64,000 bases of DNA from Cynocephalus volans (GCF_027409185.1 NC_084463.1:109540133-109604132); one strand, 5' to 3'; shown: positions 1 to 64,000, counted from the first letter of the stretch. Translations and numbers: made by a program. The notes: generated from the letters alone by a model not told the origin.

Positions 1-111
1 GAAGTTGCAAACATAAAAATAAGACAGAGGACACCTGTATATCCTTTATCCAGATTACCTGTTATTAATATTTTACTTCATTTGCTGTATCATTCCTTCC
101 TCCAACATACA

Positions 112-135
112 TAACACACGCACACACACACACAA
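112..135. repeat. (CA)n microsatellite
   Basis: Short CA-rich tract inside the L1 remnant, interrupted by one CG. Confidence 0.85.
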
Positions 136-709
136 TTTTTTTCTAACCCATTTGTGGATATGTTACACACATTATCACCTTTTCCACTAACACATTATTG
201 TGTATTTCCTAAGAATAGAGATTTTTCTCTTATGCAACACAGTACAAATATAAACTTCATAAATTTATATTGCTACAATACTTTTTATCTAAACTACTAT
301 TGATGTTTCAGTTTTTTTCAGTTGACCCAATAGTGTCCTTTATAACGTATTCCTCCAGTACAGGATCCAGGTAGGTTCAGGTATTATATTTGGTTGTCAT
401 GTCTCTTTAGCCTCCTTTAATCAGGAATATTTCCATAGCTTTCTTTGTGCATGATACTGAAATTTTTGAAGAACACAACCCCCACTTTTTTATTAACTGT
501 TTTATTGTTACTTTTACTTATTGTTATTGTTACTGTTACTTTTTCAGTAACTGTTTTATTGTGATATAATTTACAGATCATATGATTCACCCACTTAAAG
601 TGTACAACTCAATGGTCTTTAATATATTCACAGAGCTGTGTAACCATCACCACAGGGAATTTTAGAACATTTTTATGTCTGCAAAAGAGACTACATACCT
701 GTTAGCAGT

Positions 710-1115
710 TGTATTAGTCCGTTTCATGTTGCTATAACAGAAATACCTGAGACTGGGTAATTTATAAAGAAAAGAGGTTTATTTAGCTTATGATTCTGGG
801 ACAGCTGCATCTGGCATGGGCCTCAGGCTGCTTCTACTCATGGCGGAAAGTGGCAGGGAGCTGGCAGGTACAAGCAGATCACATCATGGGAGGAAGCAAG
901 GGAGAGAGAAGAGGTGCCAGGGTCTTTTAAACAACCAGCTCTCGCAGGAACTAACAGAGCAAGAACTCACTCATTAACCCCTCCTCCCCCAGGGAAAGCA
1001 TTCGTCCATTCATGAGGGATCTGCCCCCAAGACTCAACCAGTTTCCAACACTGCCATACTGGGGATCAAATTTCCACATGAATTTTGGTGGGGACAATAC
1101 ATCCAAACTCTATCA
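710..1115 (-). mobile_element. solo LTR, MST/THE1-like (ERVL-MaLR)
   Basis: 406 bp bounded by TG...CA and flanked by a 5-bp target duplication GCAGT (705-709 and 1116-1120). Read on the minus strand it starts TGATAGAGTTTGGATGT, close to the MaLR LTR start. No internal retroviral coding sequence is present, so it is a solo LTR inserted into an older L1. Confidence 0.8.
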
Positions 1116-1560
1116 GCAGTTACTCCCCGTTTCCTCCCTAATTCTCTAGCCCTGGACAACCTGTAATCTATTTTTTGTCTCTATGGATTTGCCTATTCTG
1201 GACATTTCTTATAACTGGAATCATAATGTGTGGTCTTTTGTGACTGGCTTCTTTCATTTATCATAATATTTTCAAAGTTCATTTATATTGTAGCATGTAT
1301 CAGTACTTCATTATGACCAAATAATATTCCATTGTATGGATACAGCACATGTTGTTTAGCTCTTCATCCATTGATGGACATGTGAGTTGTTTCTATCTTT
1401 TAGATATTATAACTAATGCGGCTATGGACTTTCGTGTACAAGTCTTTGTGCACGTGTCTTCATTTGTCTTGGGTAGAATTGCTGGGCCATATCATAACTC
1501 ATTTTTAACCTTTTGAGGAACTAACACACTGCTTTCCAAAGCAGCTGCACCATTCTACAT

Positions 1561-1950
1561 CTGTATTTGTTTCTATTGCTTATAACAAAATATTTGCTAC
1601 TGGGTACTTGGTAAGAAAAAACATATTGCTTATAGTTTCAGAGGCTGGAAGTCCAAAGTCCAGGGAACACATCTGGTGAAGGCTTTCTTTGGTGATGACT
1701 TCAGTGGTGGCAGAGTATCACATTGTTAAATGATGGAGCAGAGAGAGAATGAACTTCTCATGTGCTCTCCTTTTAAAGCCCTCAGAACCATGCCCATGAC
1801 TGCCATTATTAATCCATTCACTACTACACGGTCCTACAATCTAATCGCCTCTTCAAGTCCCCTCCTTTAAATTACCATAATAGCATTTTCCACCCTCAAC
1901 AGTTACAGTGGGGATTTAAGCTTCAATGGGCAGGGGGATGGGGGGCACCC
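1561..1950 (-). mobile_element. MaLR-type LTR remnant (MLT1/MST-like)
   Basis: The text between two matching L1 halves resembles a reversed MLT1/MST LTR (TTTCAGAGGCTGGAAGTCC, CCATGCCCATGACTGCC, AATCTAATCGCCTC). A rough target duplication TCTACA is seen at each side. Boundaries are approximate and the family is uncertain. Confidence 0.5.
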
Positions 1951-2399
1951 AGTCTACAGCAACATCTGCACAGCAGTGTGAGAGGGTTCCAGTTTCTCCA
2001 CATCCTCACCAACACTTGCTATTATCTATCTTTTTGATTGCAGCCATCCTGATGGGAGATGAAATGGTATCTCATTGTGGTTTTGATTTGCATTTCCGTG
2101 ATGGCTAATGCTGTTGAGCATCTTTTCAGGTGCTTATTGTCCATTTGTTTATCTTCTTTGGAAAGTGTCTATTCAAATACTTTGCCCATTTTAAAGATTG
2201 AGTTATTTGTCTTTTTATTTTTGAATTGTAAAAGTTCTTTTTATATTCTAGCTGCAAGTCCCTTGTCAGACATATGATTTGCAAAAATTTCCTCCCATTC
2301 TGTGGGTTGCTTTTTCACTTTCTTGATGGTATCCCTTGAAGCACAAAAGTTATTAATTTCATTAATGTGCAAGTTATTTGTTTTTCAACTCCCCTCTCT

Positions 2400-3380
2400 T
2401 TTTTTAAATAGAGCATTCCTCATTTTGTGTTTGTCTCGTTTCCTTATATTTAGACTGAGGTATGCATTCTTGGACTGAGTACGGTACAGGTGATGATGTT
2501 ATGTTCTTCTCAGGGCCTCACATCTGGAGGCCATGATATCCATTTGTCCTTTATTGGAGATGCTAATTTTGATCATCTAGTCAAGTTATTGCTTGATTTC
2601 TCCACTGTATAATTACTTGCTTTTTTTTTTTTTCTCTCTTCCATCATGGTTTTTTAAAAAGATGAAATTCTTTCTTTTCAGGCTATCTACACTTCATCAA
2701 CACATTTCTCTTTGAGTTCTGTGTTCTCCAAGGCAAGTGCTACACAGTGGTCACACTCACCTTAGCCAGGCCTGTGTCCTCAGGTCTCAAAAAGGGACTT
2801 TGTCCCACTGACTATAGTGGGTCATGCAAATTATTCACATCCTGCTAAAGAGAGGGTCTTCATTGACATTACTTTCCAACAGCCCTGAGCACTGCCTTCC
2901 TGGAGTCAGAAGTTAGACTTCACCATGCTGGAAACATCAAACTTGAAATAGGCAGTTCTGGAGAGTATGTGATTGAGCTCAGCAAGGAGATATATTAACA
3001 TCTTCATGCACCGGAGGCTGAGAATTCGAAATAAGGAAAGATGAAGGATTGGCAGGCCTCTGCGTGTATGTGCGCTTGTGAGTGTGTGTGTGCTGTTCCC
3101 AATTTGAAAGAAGTTGTATTTGGATACTGGAGGAGTTCATTTCACCTTCCCAGCTCTGGAGAATACGGTTTTTCAGAAGGTTTTATGTGAGAACCCGAAT
3201 CAGGCCTTGTAGCCATTCATTCCTGCTTCAAACTCTTAACTGTTCTGTTTCTAGAACACATCCCACTAGAAAACCTGTAATTAAAGGACTTTCAGTGAAA
3301 TGGGAGAAACCAGCAGAGGACGAATCCCTTTAAAGGATGTATCTTGGGCTTAACTTCTTAAATCTCAAGACATGGGAGGT
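2400..3380. other. intergenic, nothing recognized
   Basis: Flank beyond the SCUBE2 3' end. The small ORF at 3082-3333 lacks any recognizable domain. The beginning may include decayed L1. Confidence 0.5.
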
Positions 3381-3394
3381 AATAATGACAATGG

Positions 3395-3625
3395 TGATGA
3401 CGATGATGATTATAATAGTTAACATTTACTTAGCCCTTACCACATGCCAGGCAGTATTTCAAGAGTTTTCTATGTGTGGACACATTCAGTTCTCACAACA
3501 GCTCTATCTAGTAGGTACTACCATTATTAACCATATGGAGGAAACTGAGGCACAGAGAAGTTAAGTAACTTGTATAAGGTCACATAGCTAATAAGTGGCA
3601 GAATTGAGATACAAATCCAGGTTCT
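3395..3625 (-). repeat. MIR SINE
   Basis: Shows the reversed MIR core: CTTACCACATGCCAGGCAG, then GAGGAAACTGAGGCACAGAG, and the AAGGTCACATAGCTAATAAG stretch. Old and diverged. Confidence 0.8.
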
Positions 3626-3639
3626 GCAGAAATGAGCAT

Positions 3640-5050
3640 TATGAAGCATAAATCTTAGAGAAATTACCTCTCACTGCAATAAACAGAACCGATTGTCAAA
3701 AAAATACAGTAAGAATACTGGGAGGGGGAACATTGAGCAAGTGATGCTGCTTGAGTCACCCCAGTTTCTCATGGGGAGCCCTGAGTGAAGGTTTACCAAG
3801 TCTTTTGTACTTGTACCCACATTACTCAAAACTACAGTTTAGGTACATGGTGTGGCTGCTGAAAGCTGCCTTCCTCAAGCCAAGACACCCGGAACAAACA
3901 CTGGGGTTCCAATGTGCTACATTATCCACATCTTTGTACCATGACCAGGTATCATATACATGCAGCTACACTGGCATGGTGTGTCGATGACCAATTTGTG
4001 GTCAGACATGGTGGGTGGCCCACAAGGCCGCAAAAGGCTGGGCTCAGCAGGCCTGGCCAGGGTAGGGTCCACCCCCAGCTCACACTCTTCACCACCTTGC
4101 TCTTCTTCACCACCTTGCACACATTACTGGCCTCTGTCTTCCCTGCGGCATCAGTTTCAGTTCCTGCTCAGCAACTATTAACTTTTTTCAACCTCAAAAC
4201 GTGTAATAAGGCAAAGCCAGCTCCAAAGCTCAGATTTGAGGTAGGTTTGTATTTATTTCTACTTTTTGCATTTTGTTGAGAAAAGACATCAAACTCCAAA
4301 CTATGCCTCAAAGTTATCCTTCAGTCCTAGGATAGAATGTAGGATCATAGAACGATCCAAGTCAGGGTGTGTGGGAGCCCCCAGCACTACAAGTGGTGAA
4401 ACATTTCACAAGATTACAATTTGATTTTTTCCTCATCATTTTTCAACTTCTTCTTCCCCATGTCTTTTTCTCCTGGCAGTATATATCCAGCATACCCTGG
4501 TGCCTAGGCCATAACAACAAATGAATATTCAGGCTGTGTGTATGTGTGTGTTTCAGAGCATTGCTGATAGTTTGAAATTACCTAAATCAATGACTTCCCA
4601 CTTGATCATTAGTTTTTAGGCCAGGCAGAAGAAAGGAAAAGATCTAAATAGATACACTCTGAGGGCTGTCTCAAACAACACGCTATCAACCAGTTGTCAG
4701 ACCATAGCCCTGGTCCCCAACACCCCACTGGGCAACATTTTGTCTTGAGTTAAGGGAATTTAAGCTCCAAGGCAGGGAGATGGGAGACTGAAACACAGGT
4801 TGACTCCTTTCTACAACCACTAGGTGGTGCCAGTTCTAGGACTTGCAAAATGTCTTGTTCACAGCTTGGAACCGTGGCCAGCCTGGCATGACATGAAATG
4901 TGAAGTTCTTGCTGGTTGAGTAAAGGAGCTTGCCAGCGCCAGTGCTGCCAGGCTGGGTTTGAAGAGCCAGTGCCCTGGGCGAGGTCTGGATTCATGACCC
5001 CAATGATGAGCTCATCCTGTTTAAAATAGCAGCTCCCTCCCACCACCTCA
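3640..5050. other. intergenic, nothing recognized
   Basis: No repeat or gene recognized. A small direct repeat of TTCACCACCTTGC occurs near 4088-4118. Open frames at 3914-4279 and 4750-5046 show no domain. Confidence 0.5.
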
Positions 5051-5265
5051 TTTTCTATCCTTTAGCCCTTCTTGTTTTTCTTTACAACACTGATCACTAC
5101 TTGGCTTTATATTATATGTTCATTTGCTTATTGTCTGCCTAAATTCCACAAGGGCAGGGACTTTATTTTGCTCACTGCGGTATCCCGAGCTCCTACAATG
5201 CCTAGCACATAGTAGGTCCTCAATAAATATATGTTGCATAAATGAATGAGCAAACACATAACAAA
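5050..5265 (+). repeat. L2 LINE, 3' end
   Basis: Contains the L2 3' signature: ATTCCACAAGGGCAGGGACT, CCTAGCACATAGTAGGTCC, then CAATAAATAT and ATGAATGA. Confidence 0.85.
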
Positions 5266-6710
5266 GAATTACTAGTAACTAAGGTCTGTAGTTTCATTCC
5301 CTTAATGAGATACTCTGAAAACCAAGCAATACTGAGTTACTGTCACTGTTTGCAGTAGGTGGGTTTAATTTGTATTCCTTTTATTCAACTAGAGCAACTT
5401 GCCTATGAATTAGAGTGGTTTCATTTTCTAACTCTACTTTGATCCTACTGTGTCCTCTGGAAAGTGATCCCTGCTGAGTAGTTATGTCTTTGTGCCCGTA
5501 CCACAGATGTCAATCACAGGAGCAGCCTTGCTGGACCAAGAATGGCCTCCTGCAGGCTGATCAGGACTGCCCAAAGGAAGAAGGAGCAGGGTACAACAAA
5601 TACGAGGACACCCCTGCGTGAGCTGGACTCACAAGCCTCTGGAGTAGAAGATGGTTACAGAAAAGAAGCCACACTCTGGCCTCCAATCTCTTGTGGATGG
5701 GTCCTGCTGGCCACTCCCAGGACCTGGATTCGAGGGCAGCTAATGGCTTGCATAGCAGGAGGCCGTATGTAAGAAGGCTGCCTCATCTTGATGAGGAACT
5801 GCTCTATTCCAGCTGCAGCGAATCCATTTTCCTCCCCAATGCTGACTAGAAGTACGGTAGATTTGGGTAATGCTCTCAGGACCCATCCTGCCATGTGAAA
5901 GGAAGCAGAGATACTGCCAGTCCTAGTAAGAGGCATCTCTTCTGAGTTGAGAAGATCGTGGCTGCGACTGGCAGGAGATCCCTGGGTTTCCCATTGCACA
6001 GGCCCATCAGCTGCAGCAGTCTGCAGCAGGCAGCAGCCATGGTTCATCTTCCTGCAAAGATCTGCCAAAGGGCAAGCAGGTCCTTGCTTTGTGCTGTACA
6101 GCCACTGCCTTTCTCAAGTTACCACATGACATTTTTTTACCCTGCAAACCTAAATGCAGTGAGTGCCTACAGACGACACACTTAACACCTCAGAGAATGA
6201 TTCAGAGGAAGCAATTTTCCAAAGTGAAGATAATTGTATGTTAGTGTGAAAAGGCAAACACTCTTTTATTAGCATTGGAAACTCAAGGCAAACATTGCTA
6301 AATCCATAGGTACAGCAGTTCAGTAAATGGCTAAAGAACAGTATCTACAGCTGGAAGTTCAGAGTTCACCCACAAAACTAGCTCCTTTGGAGGGAAGATG
6401 GAAGCTCAGCTCTGACCTCTTCCTGTTTACTTAATAAGCAGCTCCTCAAAGTCCTGGTCCCTGTGCCCAAACAGGGAATCCCAGAATTCAGAGCTCCTTC
6501 GTCGTTTTTTATCTACATGCTTTCTCCAGGTGACCTTAATGTGGAATGTCTCATGTCTTTCTTCTGCAACATTATAATGTGTATTCCAGCCCTGACCTGT
6601 CCTGGGGCTTCATATAACCAATTGCCTACTTGAATGTATTGAATGTCTAATAAGCACCTTGAACCTAGAATGGCCAAAATGGAACTCTCAATCTTCTCCC
6701 ACTTTCCACT
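5266..6710. other. intergenic, nothing recognized
   Basis: Several open frames of 60-137 codons overlap each other at 5542-6185 on both strands. None has a recognizable domain and overlap in opposite frames argues against coding. Confidence 0.5.
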
Positions 6711-6711
6711 G

Positions 6712-7215
6712 TCATATTACTGCATAGGAAATCACCCCAAAACCCAGTAACTTAAAATAGCAATAATCATTAATTTTGCTCACAAATCTATAGTTTTTGT
6801 ATGGTACAATGAGGACTGCTCCATGAAGCGTCAGTTGGGGCATCCTGATGTGGGGCTAGAGGATCTATTTTCAAGACGGCTCGCTCACATAGCTGTGGGT
6901 TTTGCTGCTGTCACCTGGGAGCTAAGCTTGGCCTGGGGTGGGGGTGGGGAGGGGGTATCAAGGTTCCTCTGTACAGGGCCTCCCCACATAGCTGCCTCAA
7001 GGTATGGTGACTGTGTTCCAAGTGTGAGTCGCCCAAGGAGAGGAAGTGGAAACTGCTAGTGTCTTAAGTCCTGGGCCCAGAAACTGTCGAAATGTTACTT
7101 CTGCCATATAATATTGGTCAAGCAGTCACAGAGCCCACATTCAAGGGGAGGGGGAGGGGACACAGACCCAAATGGAAGGAGCATGAAAGAATTTGTGGAC
7201 ATGTTGTAAAACTGT
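6712..7215 (+). repeat. interspersed repeat, LTR- or MER-like, family unassigned
   Basis: The text pattern (AAATCACCCCAAAACCCAG, TCACTTCTGCCA-like, then TTCAAGGGGAGGGG and GTGGACATGTTGTAAAAC) recalls a common old mammalian repeat. I could not name the family. Confidence 0.4.
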
Positions 7216-7219
7216 TACA

Positions 7220-8062
7220 TTGCCCAAACCTGCTCCTCCTCCAGTCTTTTCCATCTTCCAGTTGCTCAAGCAACTAGGAGTCATCTTTGACGGCTATCTC
7301 TCCCTCACACTTTCCCTACAATCCTCATCAGCAAATTCTGTTGACTCTCCCCATGACATGCCCAGAATCTTCTCTACCTCATCCAGGCAACACCCTCATC
7401 TCCCACCTAGATGACTATTTGGTCTATTGCAGTAGCCTATTTACTACTCTCTGCCTCTATGCCTGCTTCCTAAAATCCATTCATACAGTAGCCAGAGCTA
7501 TCTTTTAAAAACATAAATCAGATTGTCTCACTCCTCTGCTTTAATCCATTCAAAAGCTTCACAACATATTTAGCATTAAACCCAGACCCCTTATTCTGGA
7601 TTCCAAAGCCCAACGTGATCTGGCCCCTGTCCAGTTCTCTGGCCTCATCTGATGCCAATCACCTTCTCACTAGACTGTGACACACACGCTCATTCCTCCA
7701 GACAGTCTTTGCACTTGGTTTTCCTCTATCTGGAATGCTCTTCCTCCTGATTTTCCCAAAGCTGGTTCCTTCTTGCCATTTAGTTTTCAGTTGAAATGTC
7801 ACTTCCCCAGAGAGGCCATCTACAATCTCTAAAGCTAAAGTAGCCACGCAGTCATGTTACATTAATCTATTTTAATTTTCAACTTAGCACTCACCACTAG
7901 CTGATACTTTTTGTGTTGACTTATTTATTCATTGTCTGTTTCTTCCCCCTAAAATGTAAGCTCCGTGAGGGCAGGGACCTTGTCTGTCATGTTACTCTGC
8001 ATCCCTAGGGCCTAGAACAGTACCTGGCACAGAACAAATGTTTAATATTTATTGACTGATCA
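7220..8062 (+). repeat. L2 LINE, 3' ORF2 and 3' end
   Basis: Long L2 stretch: TAAATCAGATTGTCTCACTC, AAGCCCAACGTGATCTGGCC, CTTTGCACTTGG, and the 3' signature GAGGGCAGGGACCTTGTC. It contains a second AATAAA-like site for minus transcription (8047-8052). Confidence 0.85.
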
Positions 8063-9324
8063 AGCAGGCAGCAACAGCAACCCCAGCCAGCCAGACGTCC
8101 AACAGTACCGTAGCATCTCTTAGGGTGGTTGACAGGTATAGAGAGGAAGTTTGAAGAGGGCCTCTGTGGCTTGCACCAGGAGCACAGCTCTGCTGCCTGG
8201 GGCCACTCCTGGAGGGTGGGTCCCAGCGACCAGGTTTATGCACCCTCCTTTCAACCCCCAGAGCAATCCCGTCCCTATGTGATCCCACATTTCTTGTGAA
8301 ATCAGCAAGACGGAATCACACAGTGATGAGCACAAAGTTACTAATCTGCTTGGACAGGATGACGCAGTTCAGCTCACCTCTGCATCAGTCCGGTCACTAA
8401 CTCAGGTTATGTTACATTTGAATTTTCATCTTAGTTTAGACTCAGAAATATAGGCCAAGTTCCAGTATAATAAGTTCTAAGTGCTTATTTTAATGATTTT
8501 TTTTTTTTAAATGAGGATGTTCAAACTTTTGAAGAGAAATCCAAAAATAAGTATTTAGGACCCATCCAAATAAAGAAGAAAAGTTTGATTAGGGCTTTAA
8601 AAAAAATTCAATGTTATTAATAGGTTAAAAAACCAACAACACAAAAGTGAAAAGCACGTTCAACAATAATGAAATAGTCTTTGTTTTCTTCCAATATACT
8701 TGCTAAACATTTTTTAGTACTTTGTTGTAGGATTGATTGTGTACAGAATTGTTACTGAAATAACCAAACACTGTGGTTACAGTCTGTCCTTTAGGGAAAT
8801 GGTGGCTTGTTTGACAGGATTCTTTTCTCACTGTAATGAGATTTTTGCCTGGGGATTTAAATGTTTAAAAATTCAATAATATTAAAAATTCAAGTTCATG
8901 TGGGAGAAAATGACTATGAGACCCCACTGTGCTGACCCAAAGTAAGATAACCGTGTGGCACTTCGAGGCCGGGACTTGTGTGGCTGCTACTGGCAGTGGT
9001 TACAGTAGAGAGTGAGACCACCCTTAGTGGAGGCTGGGCCTCAATGCATCCCAGCCCCCTGGGGTTCGAAGCCCACGGGTGGAAGCAGGACCTTTGGCAG
9101 TACTGCCTTAGGGATGGTGAAATCCCTTTTTCATGACGATAGATGATTCTCATCCACCAAGGAGATCACGCCCCACCTGAACTGTCCGAGCCCTAAGGCA
9201 GCGCCCCACAGAGTGTCCAATGGCACAGCTGAAGGTGCTCAAACTAGCATCTGCACTTGCTGCAAGGTGGAAGCTGACAACTAAGAAGGCTGTCAATAGG
9301 TGTACATTATTATGTCTCCAGAAG
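8063..9324. other. 3' flank of SCUBE2, nothing recognized
   Basis: Non-repetitive as far as I can judge. It could include the end of a longer 3' UTR. A run of ten or so T lies near 8502. Confidence 0.5.
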
Positions 9325-9982
9325 TGCTTAGTACTTGTCTTTTTATTCCTAATTCTTTCTGCTTTAAGTATTTTTTAATGATCACTGCTTAGAACTCAAG
9401 CTCCTGGGGTGAAACTTATATCACACAGGCTGGAGAAGGCTGTGGAGAAATGGAGTCCTCCCAGGTCTCAGGGTAGGTGAATGGTACCTGGAGGGCACCT
9501 GAATGGTGCCCCCCACCCCTCGCCTGTTCTGCCTGGTCAGAGCCAGCACCTGGGTGCAGAGGGCTCCCTTAGGGAGGGCTGGGCTGGAGGAAGCTGAAGT
9601 TTCAGACAAAGCCGCCTCTTCTGTGGCCTCTTTTCCATTACAGGCTACTTGCGAGGAGTGAGAATCAAGAAGGGCAGGTGAGTCTCACCTGAGCTGACTG
9701 AAGTCCAGCTCAGCCAGTCCTTGCTGTATGCAAGACCCCTGCCCACAGCAGGAGAAGCAGGTGTCACTCAAAGCCATTCTCAGTCCACATCCGCAATGCT
9801 GGGAAAGAAAAACCAAGTTCAATTTACCAAAATATCTGTATTATCTATAAAAATTGAACTCTAAGGAGTCACTGACACTGGAAGCAGCGCTACCGGACTG
9901 TGAGCTGGCATGCAGAAGGCAGATGGCTCCATCCCACCAAGCCCACAGCGGGACATTTGTACTGAGTGGCATGTGGGCAGAG
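9325..9982 (-). other. SCUBE2: SCUBE2 3' UTR (end estimated)
   Basis: Sequence after the stop codon, with no intron signs in sense. The nearest AATAAA in the sense direction is at 9347-9342, about 640 bases after the stop, so I place the end just below it. A second AATAAA near 8052-8047 lies inside an L2 element and could serve a longer form. The 3' end is an estimate; no cDNA evidence is available. Confidence 0.5.
9342..9347 (-). terminator. SCUBE2: candidate poly(A) signal of SCUBE2
   Basis: AATAAA on the minus strand (TTTATT on the plus strand). It is the first canonical hexamer after the stop codon. No strong GU-rich element is evident below it, so confidence is modest. Confidence 0.45.
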
Positions 9983-62224
<52,242 letters not shown>

Positions 62225-62239
62225 CTATTTTTTTTGATA

Positions 62240-62570
62240 GGAGACATATGCATTTATCTTTTAACCAGCCATCCCACTTCTAGGAATCTACCCTGAAGAT
62301 ACATCTCCAACAATAGGAAAATAATTATGCACAAGGTTATTTACTGCAGCATTGTTTGTAACTACGAACTATTGGAAACAACCTAAATGCCCATACATAG
62401 AGAGCAGTCGAATGAATTATGGTGAATCTACTCAATGGAGTACTATGCAGGTGCAAAGAAAAGAATAAGGAAGATCTCTATGAACTGATTTAGAGTGATT
62501 TCCAGTATATACTATTAAATGAAAAAAATCAAAATGCAGAAGAGTATCTTTACCATGTTATCTTCATGCA
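62240..62570 (+). repeat. old L1, end of ORF2 / 3' region
   Basis: CCAGCCATCCCACTTCTAGG, CTGCAGCATTGTTTGTAACT, ATTGGAAACAACCTAAATGC, GGAGTACTATGCAGGTGCAA. Confidence 0.75.
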
Positions 62571-62579
62571 AGAAAATTT

Positions 62580-63517
62580 CACCACACTTTTTTGCAGAAC
62601 TCGACAAGCTTATCCTAAAATTTATATAGAAATGCAAAAGACTCAGAAAAGCCAAAACAATTTTGAAAAAAGAGAACAAATCTGGAGGAGTTTAACTTAC
62701 TCTAAAGCTACATTATCAAGACAGTGGTATTGGCATAAAGACAGACATGTAGATCAATAGAACAGAATTGAAGGCCCAGAAATAAACCCTCATATTTATG
62801 GTCACTTGATTTTAGACTAAAGTGCTAAGGCAATTCATTGGGAGAAATGATAGTCTTTTCAACAAATGGCACTGGGGAAATAAGATATTCATATGCAAAA
62901 AGATGACTTTAGATGCTTACCTCATACCATCCACAAAAATCAAATCAAAATGCAGCAAAGACCTAAATGTCAGAGCTAAAACTATAAAGCTCTTCAGAGA
63001 AAATACATAGGAAAAATCTTTGAGACTTTTGATACAACACCAAACATACAATCCATAAATTTAAAAATTAATAAATTGAACCTTATCAAAATTAAAAATT
63101 TTTGCATTTCAAAAAGCATCATTAAGAAAATGAAGATAAGCCATAGATTGGTAGAAAATATTTGCAAATGATGTATATATATACCTTACAAAGGACTTAC
63201 AAAGAGTTCTTACAACTCAATAATGAGACAAACAACCCAATTTTTAAATGAACAAAATATTTGAATGGCTATTTCACCAAAGATGATATGTAAATGAGTA
63301 ACAAACACATGAAAAAATGTTCAACATAATTAGCTAATAGGGAAATGCAAACTTAAACCACAGTAAGATACCATTTCATACTCACTAGAATGGTTAGAAT
63401 AAAAAAGACAGGCCATAGCAAGTGTTGGCAAGGATGTGGAGCAACGGGAATCCTTTTACCCCGCTGATGAGAAAGTAGAACGGCACAGCCTCTCTGGAAA
63501 ACACTTTGGCAGTTCCT
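62580..63517 (+). repeat. old L1, ORF2 C-terminal region
   Basis: Forward decayed ORF2: CAGTGGTATTGGCATAAAGA, AACAAATGGCACTGGGGAAA, CATATGCAAAAAGATGACTT, AGGATGTGGAGCAACGGGAA. Many stops. It is cut at about 63517 by an opposite L1. Confidence 0.8.
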
Positions 63518-64000
63518 TTTTCTTTTTTTTAGGTGAACAGTATTATTAAATCGTTCCTGTTGTGCGACTATCACCACCATTCATCTCCATAACTCTTTTC
63601 ATCTTGTAAAATTGAAAATCTATACCCATTAAAAAATAATTCCTCATTCCCCTTCTCCCTACCAGCCCCTGGCAACCATCATTTTACTTTCTGTCTCTAT
63701 AATTTTTACTACTCTAAGTATTACATATTTGTGTAATCATACAGTATTTGTCTTTTTGTGATTGGCTTATTTTACTTATAAAAGTTCTCAAGGTTCATCC
63801 ATGGTGTGTCATGGGACAGAATTTCCTTCTTTAAGGCTGGCAAACATTCCATTATATGTACATACCACATTTTTCTTATCCATTCATCTGTTGATGAACA
63901 CTTGGGTTTGCTTCCACCTTTTGGCTATTGTGAATGATGCTGCTATGAACACGGGTAGACAAATATCTCTTCAAGACCCTGCTTTCAATTCTTCTGGGTG
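63518..64000 (-). repeat. L1 3' UTR inserted in opposite orientation, runs off the edge
   Basis: Starts with a T-rich run (63518-63531), the reverse of a poly(A) tail. Reversed L1 3' UTR follows: CCAGCCCCTGGCAACCATCA, ATCATACAGTATTTGTCTTT, GCTATTGTGAATGATGCTGC. The rest of the element lies beyond 64000. Confidence 0.8.

Larger units (their letters stand above)
1..2400 (-). repeat. old L1 (L1M class) 3' half, with two nested LTRs
   Basis: On the plus strand this reads as the reverse of an L1 3' region: the 3' UTR signature (TTCACCCACTTAAAGTGTACA near 590, approximate) and then the end of ORF2 (for example TTTTGATTTGCATTTCC near 2080). Many stops show it is dead. The element is split by two LTRs (710-1115 and about 1561-1950). 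The small ORFs here at 1926-2277 are decayed L1 antisense and not genes. The start may lie before position 1. Confidence 0.75.

Noticed and set aside
5542..6185. Overlapping open frames, including 137 codons on the minus strand
   Set aside because: No recognizable domain, mutually overlapping on both strands and no splice context linking them to SCUBE2.
9644..9677. Plus-strand mini-exon with a good acceptor and a GTGAGT donor
   Set aside because: 34 bases, opposite to the SCUBE2 3' UTR, with no coding or context support. Chance splice-like motifs are common.

Overview
The window is mammalian nuclear DNA dominated by one gene: SCUBE2 (signal peptide, CUB and EGF-like domain containing 2), read on the minus strand. 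Twenty coding exons can be placed to the base, each with AG and GT splice dinucleotides. They run from an EGF-like exon at 62065-62190 down to the stop codon at 9983-9985. Joined, they encode 914 residues (the first shared with the upstream exon) without a frameshift or internal stop. Human SCUBE2, as I recall it, is 999 residues from 22 exons, so only the first two exons (signal peptide and first EGF module) and the promoter are missing. They lie beyond position 64000.

Reading down the minus strand: EGF-like modules 2-5 (62190-49569); a short exon with a polybasic, furin-like stretch (48851-48762); EGF modules 6-9 (43989-38456); four spacer exons (38011-32730); an 11.2 kb intron; three cysteine-rich repeat exons (21562-18406); a CUB domain split over two exons (16072-14516); two C-terminal exons (10888-9983); and a 3' UTR with a candidate poly(A) signal at 9342-9347. 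The protein is a secreted, membrane-associated glycoprotein known to bind lipid-modified Hedgehog and help release it together with Dispatched, and to act as a VEGFR2 co-receptor. No second protein-coding gene or structural RNA gene is visible.

The rest is introns and about 9 kb of 3' flank, filled with old mammalian repeats: many MIR and L2 copies in both orientations, L1 fragments of several ages, two MaLR-type solo LTRs nested in one L1, and a few DNA-transposon fossils. Two insertions look recent: a 5'-truncated L1 (46695-47475, 10-bp target duplication) and a tRNA-Ile-derived SINE (47841-47940, perfect 12-bp target duplication). I saw no Alu, rodent B1/B2, carnivore CAN, BovB or equine ERE elements. 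A bare tRNA-Ile SINE resembles the CYN family of colugos (Dermoptera), so a colugo is my best guess for the species, with moderate confidence.

I did not find an undescribed multi-gene system. The least expected structures are an inverted duplication (34557-34902), an intronic miRNA-like hairpin (36305-36365), a perfect 60-bp tandem duplication (13554-13673), a (CAG)10 tract about 100 bases inside an intron (51987-52016) and a small near-perfect palindrome (40007-40031). Repeat-family names are from memory of consensus sequences and were not checked against a library.
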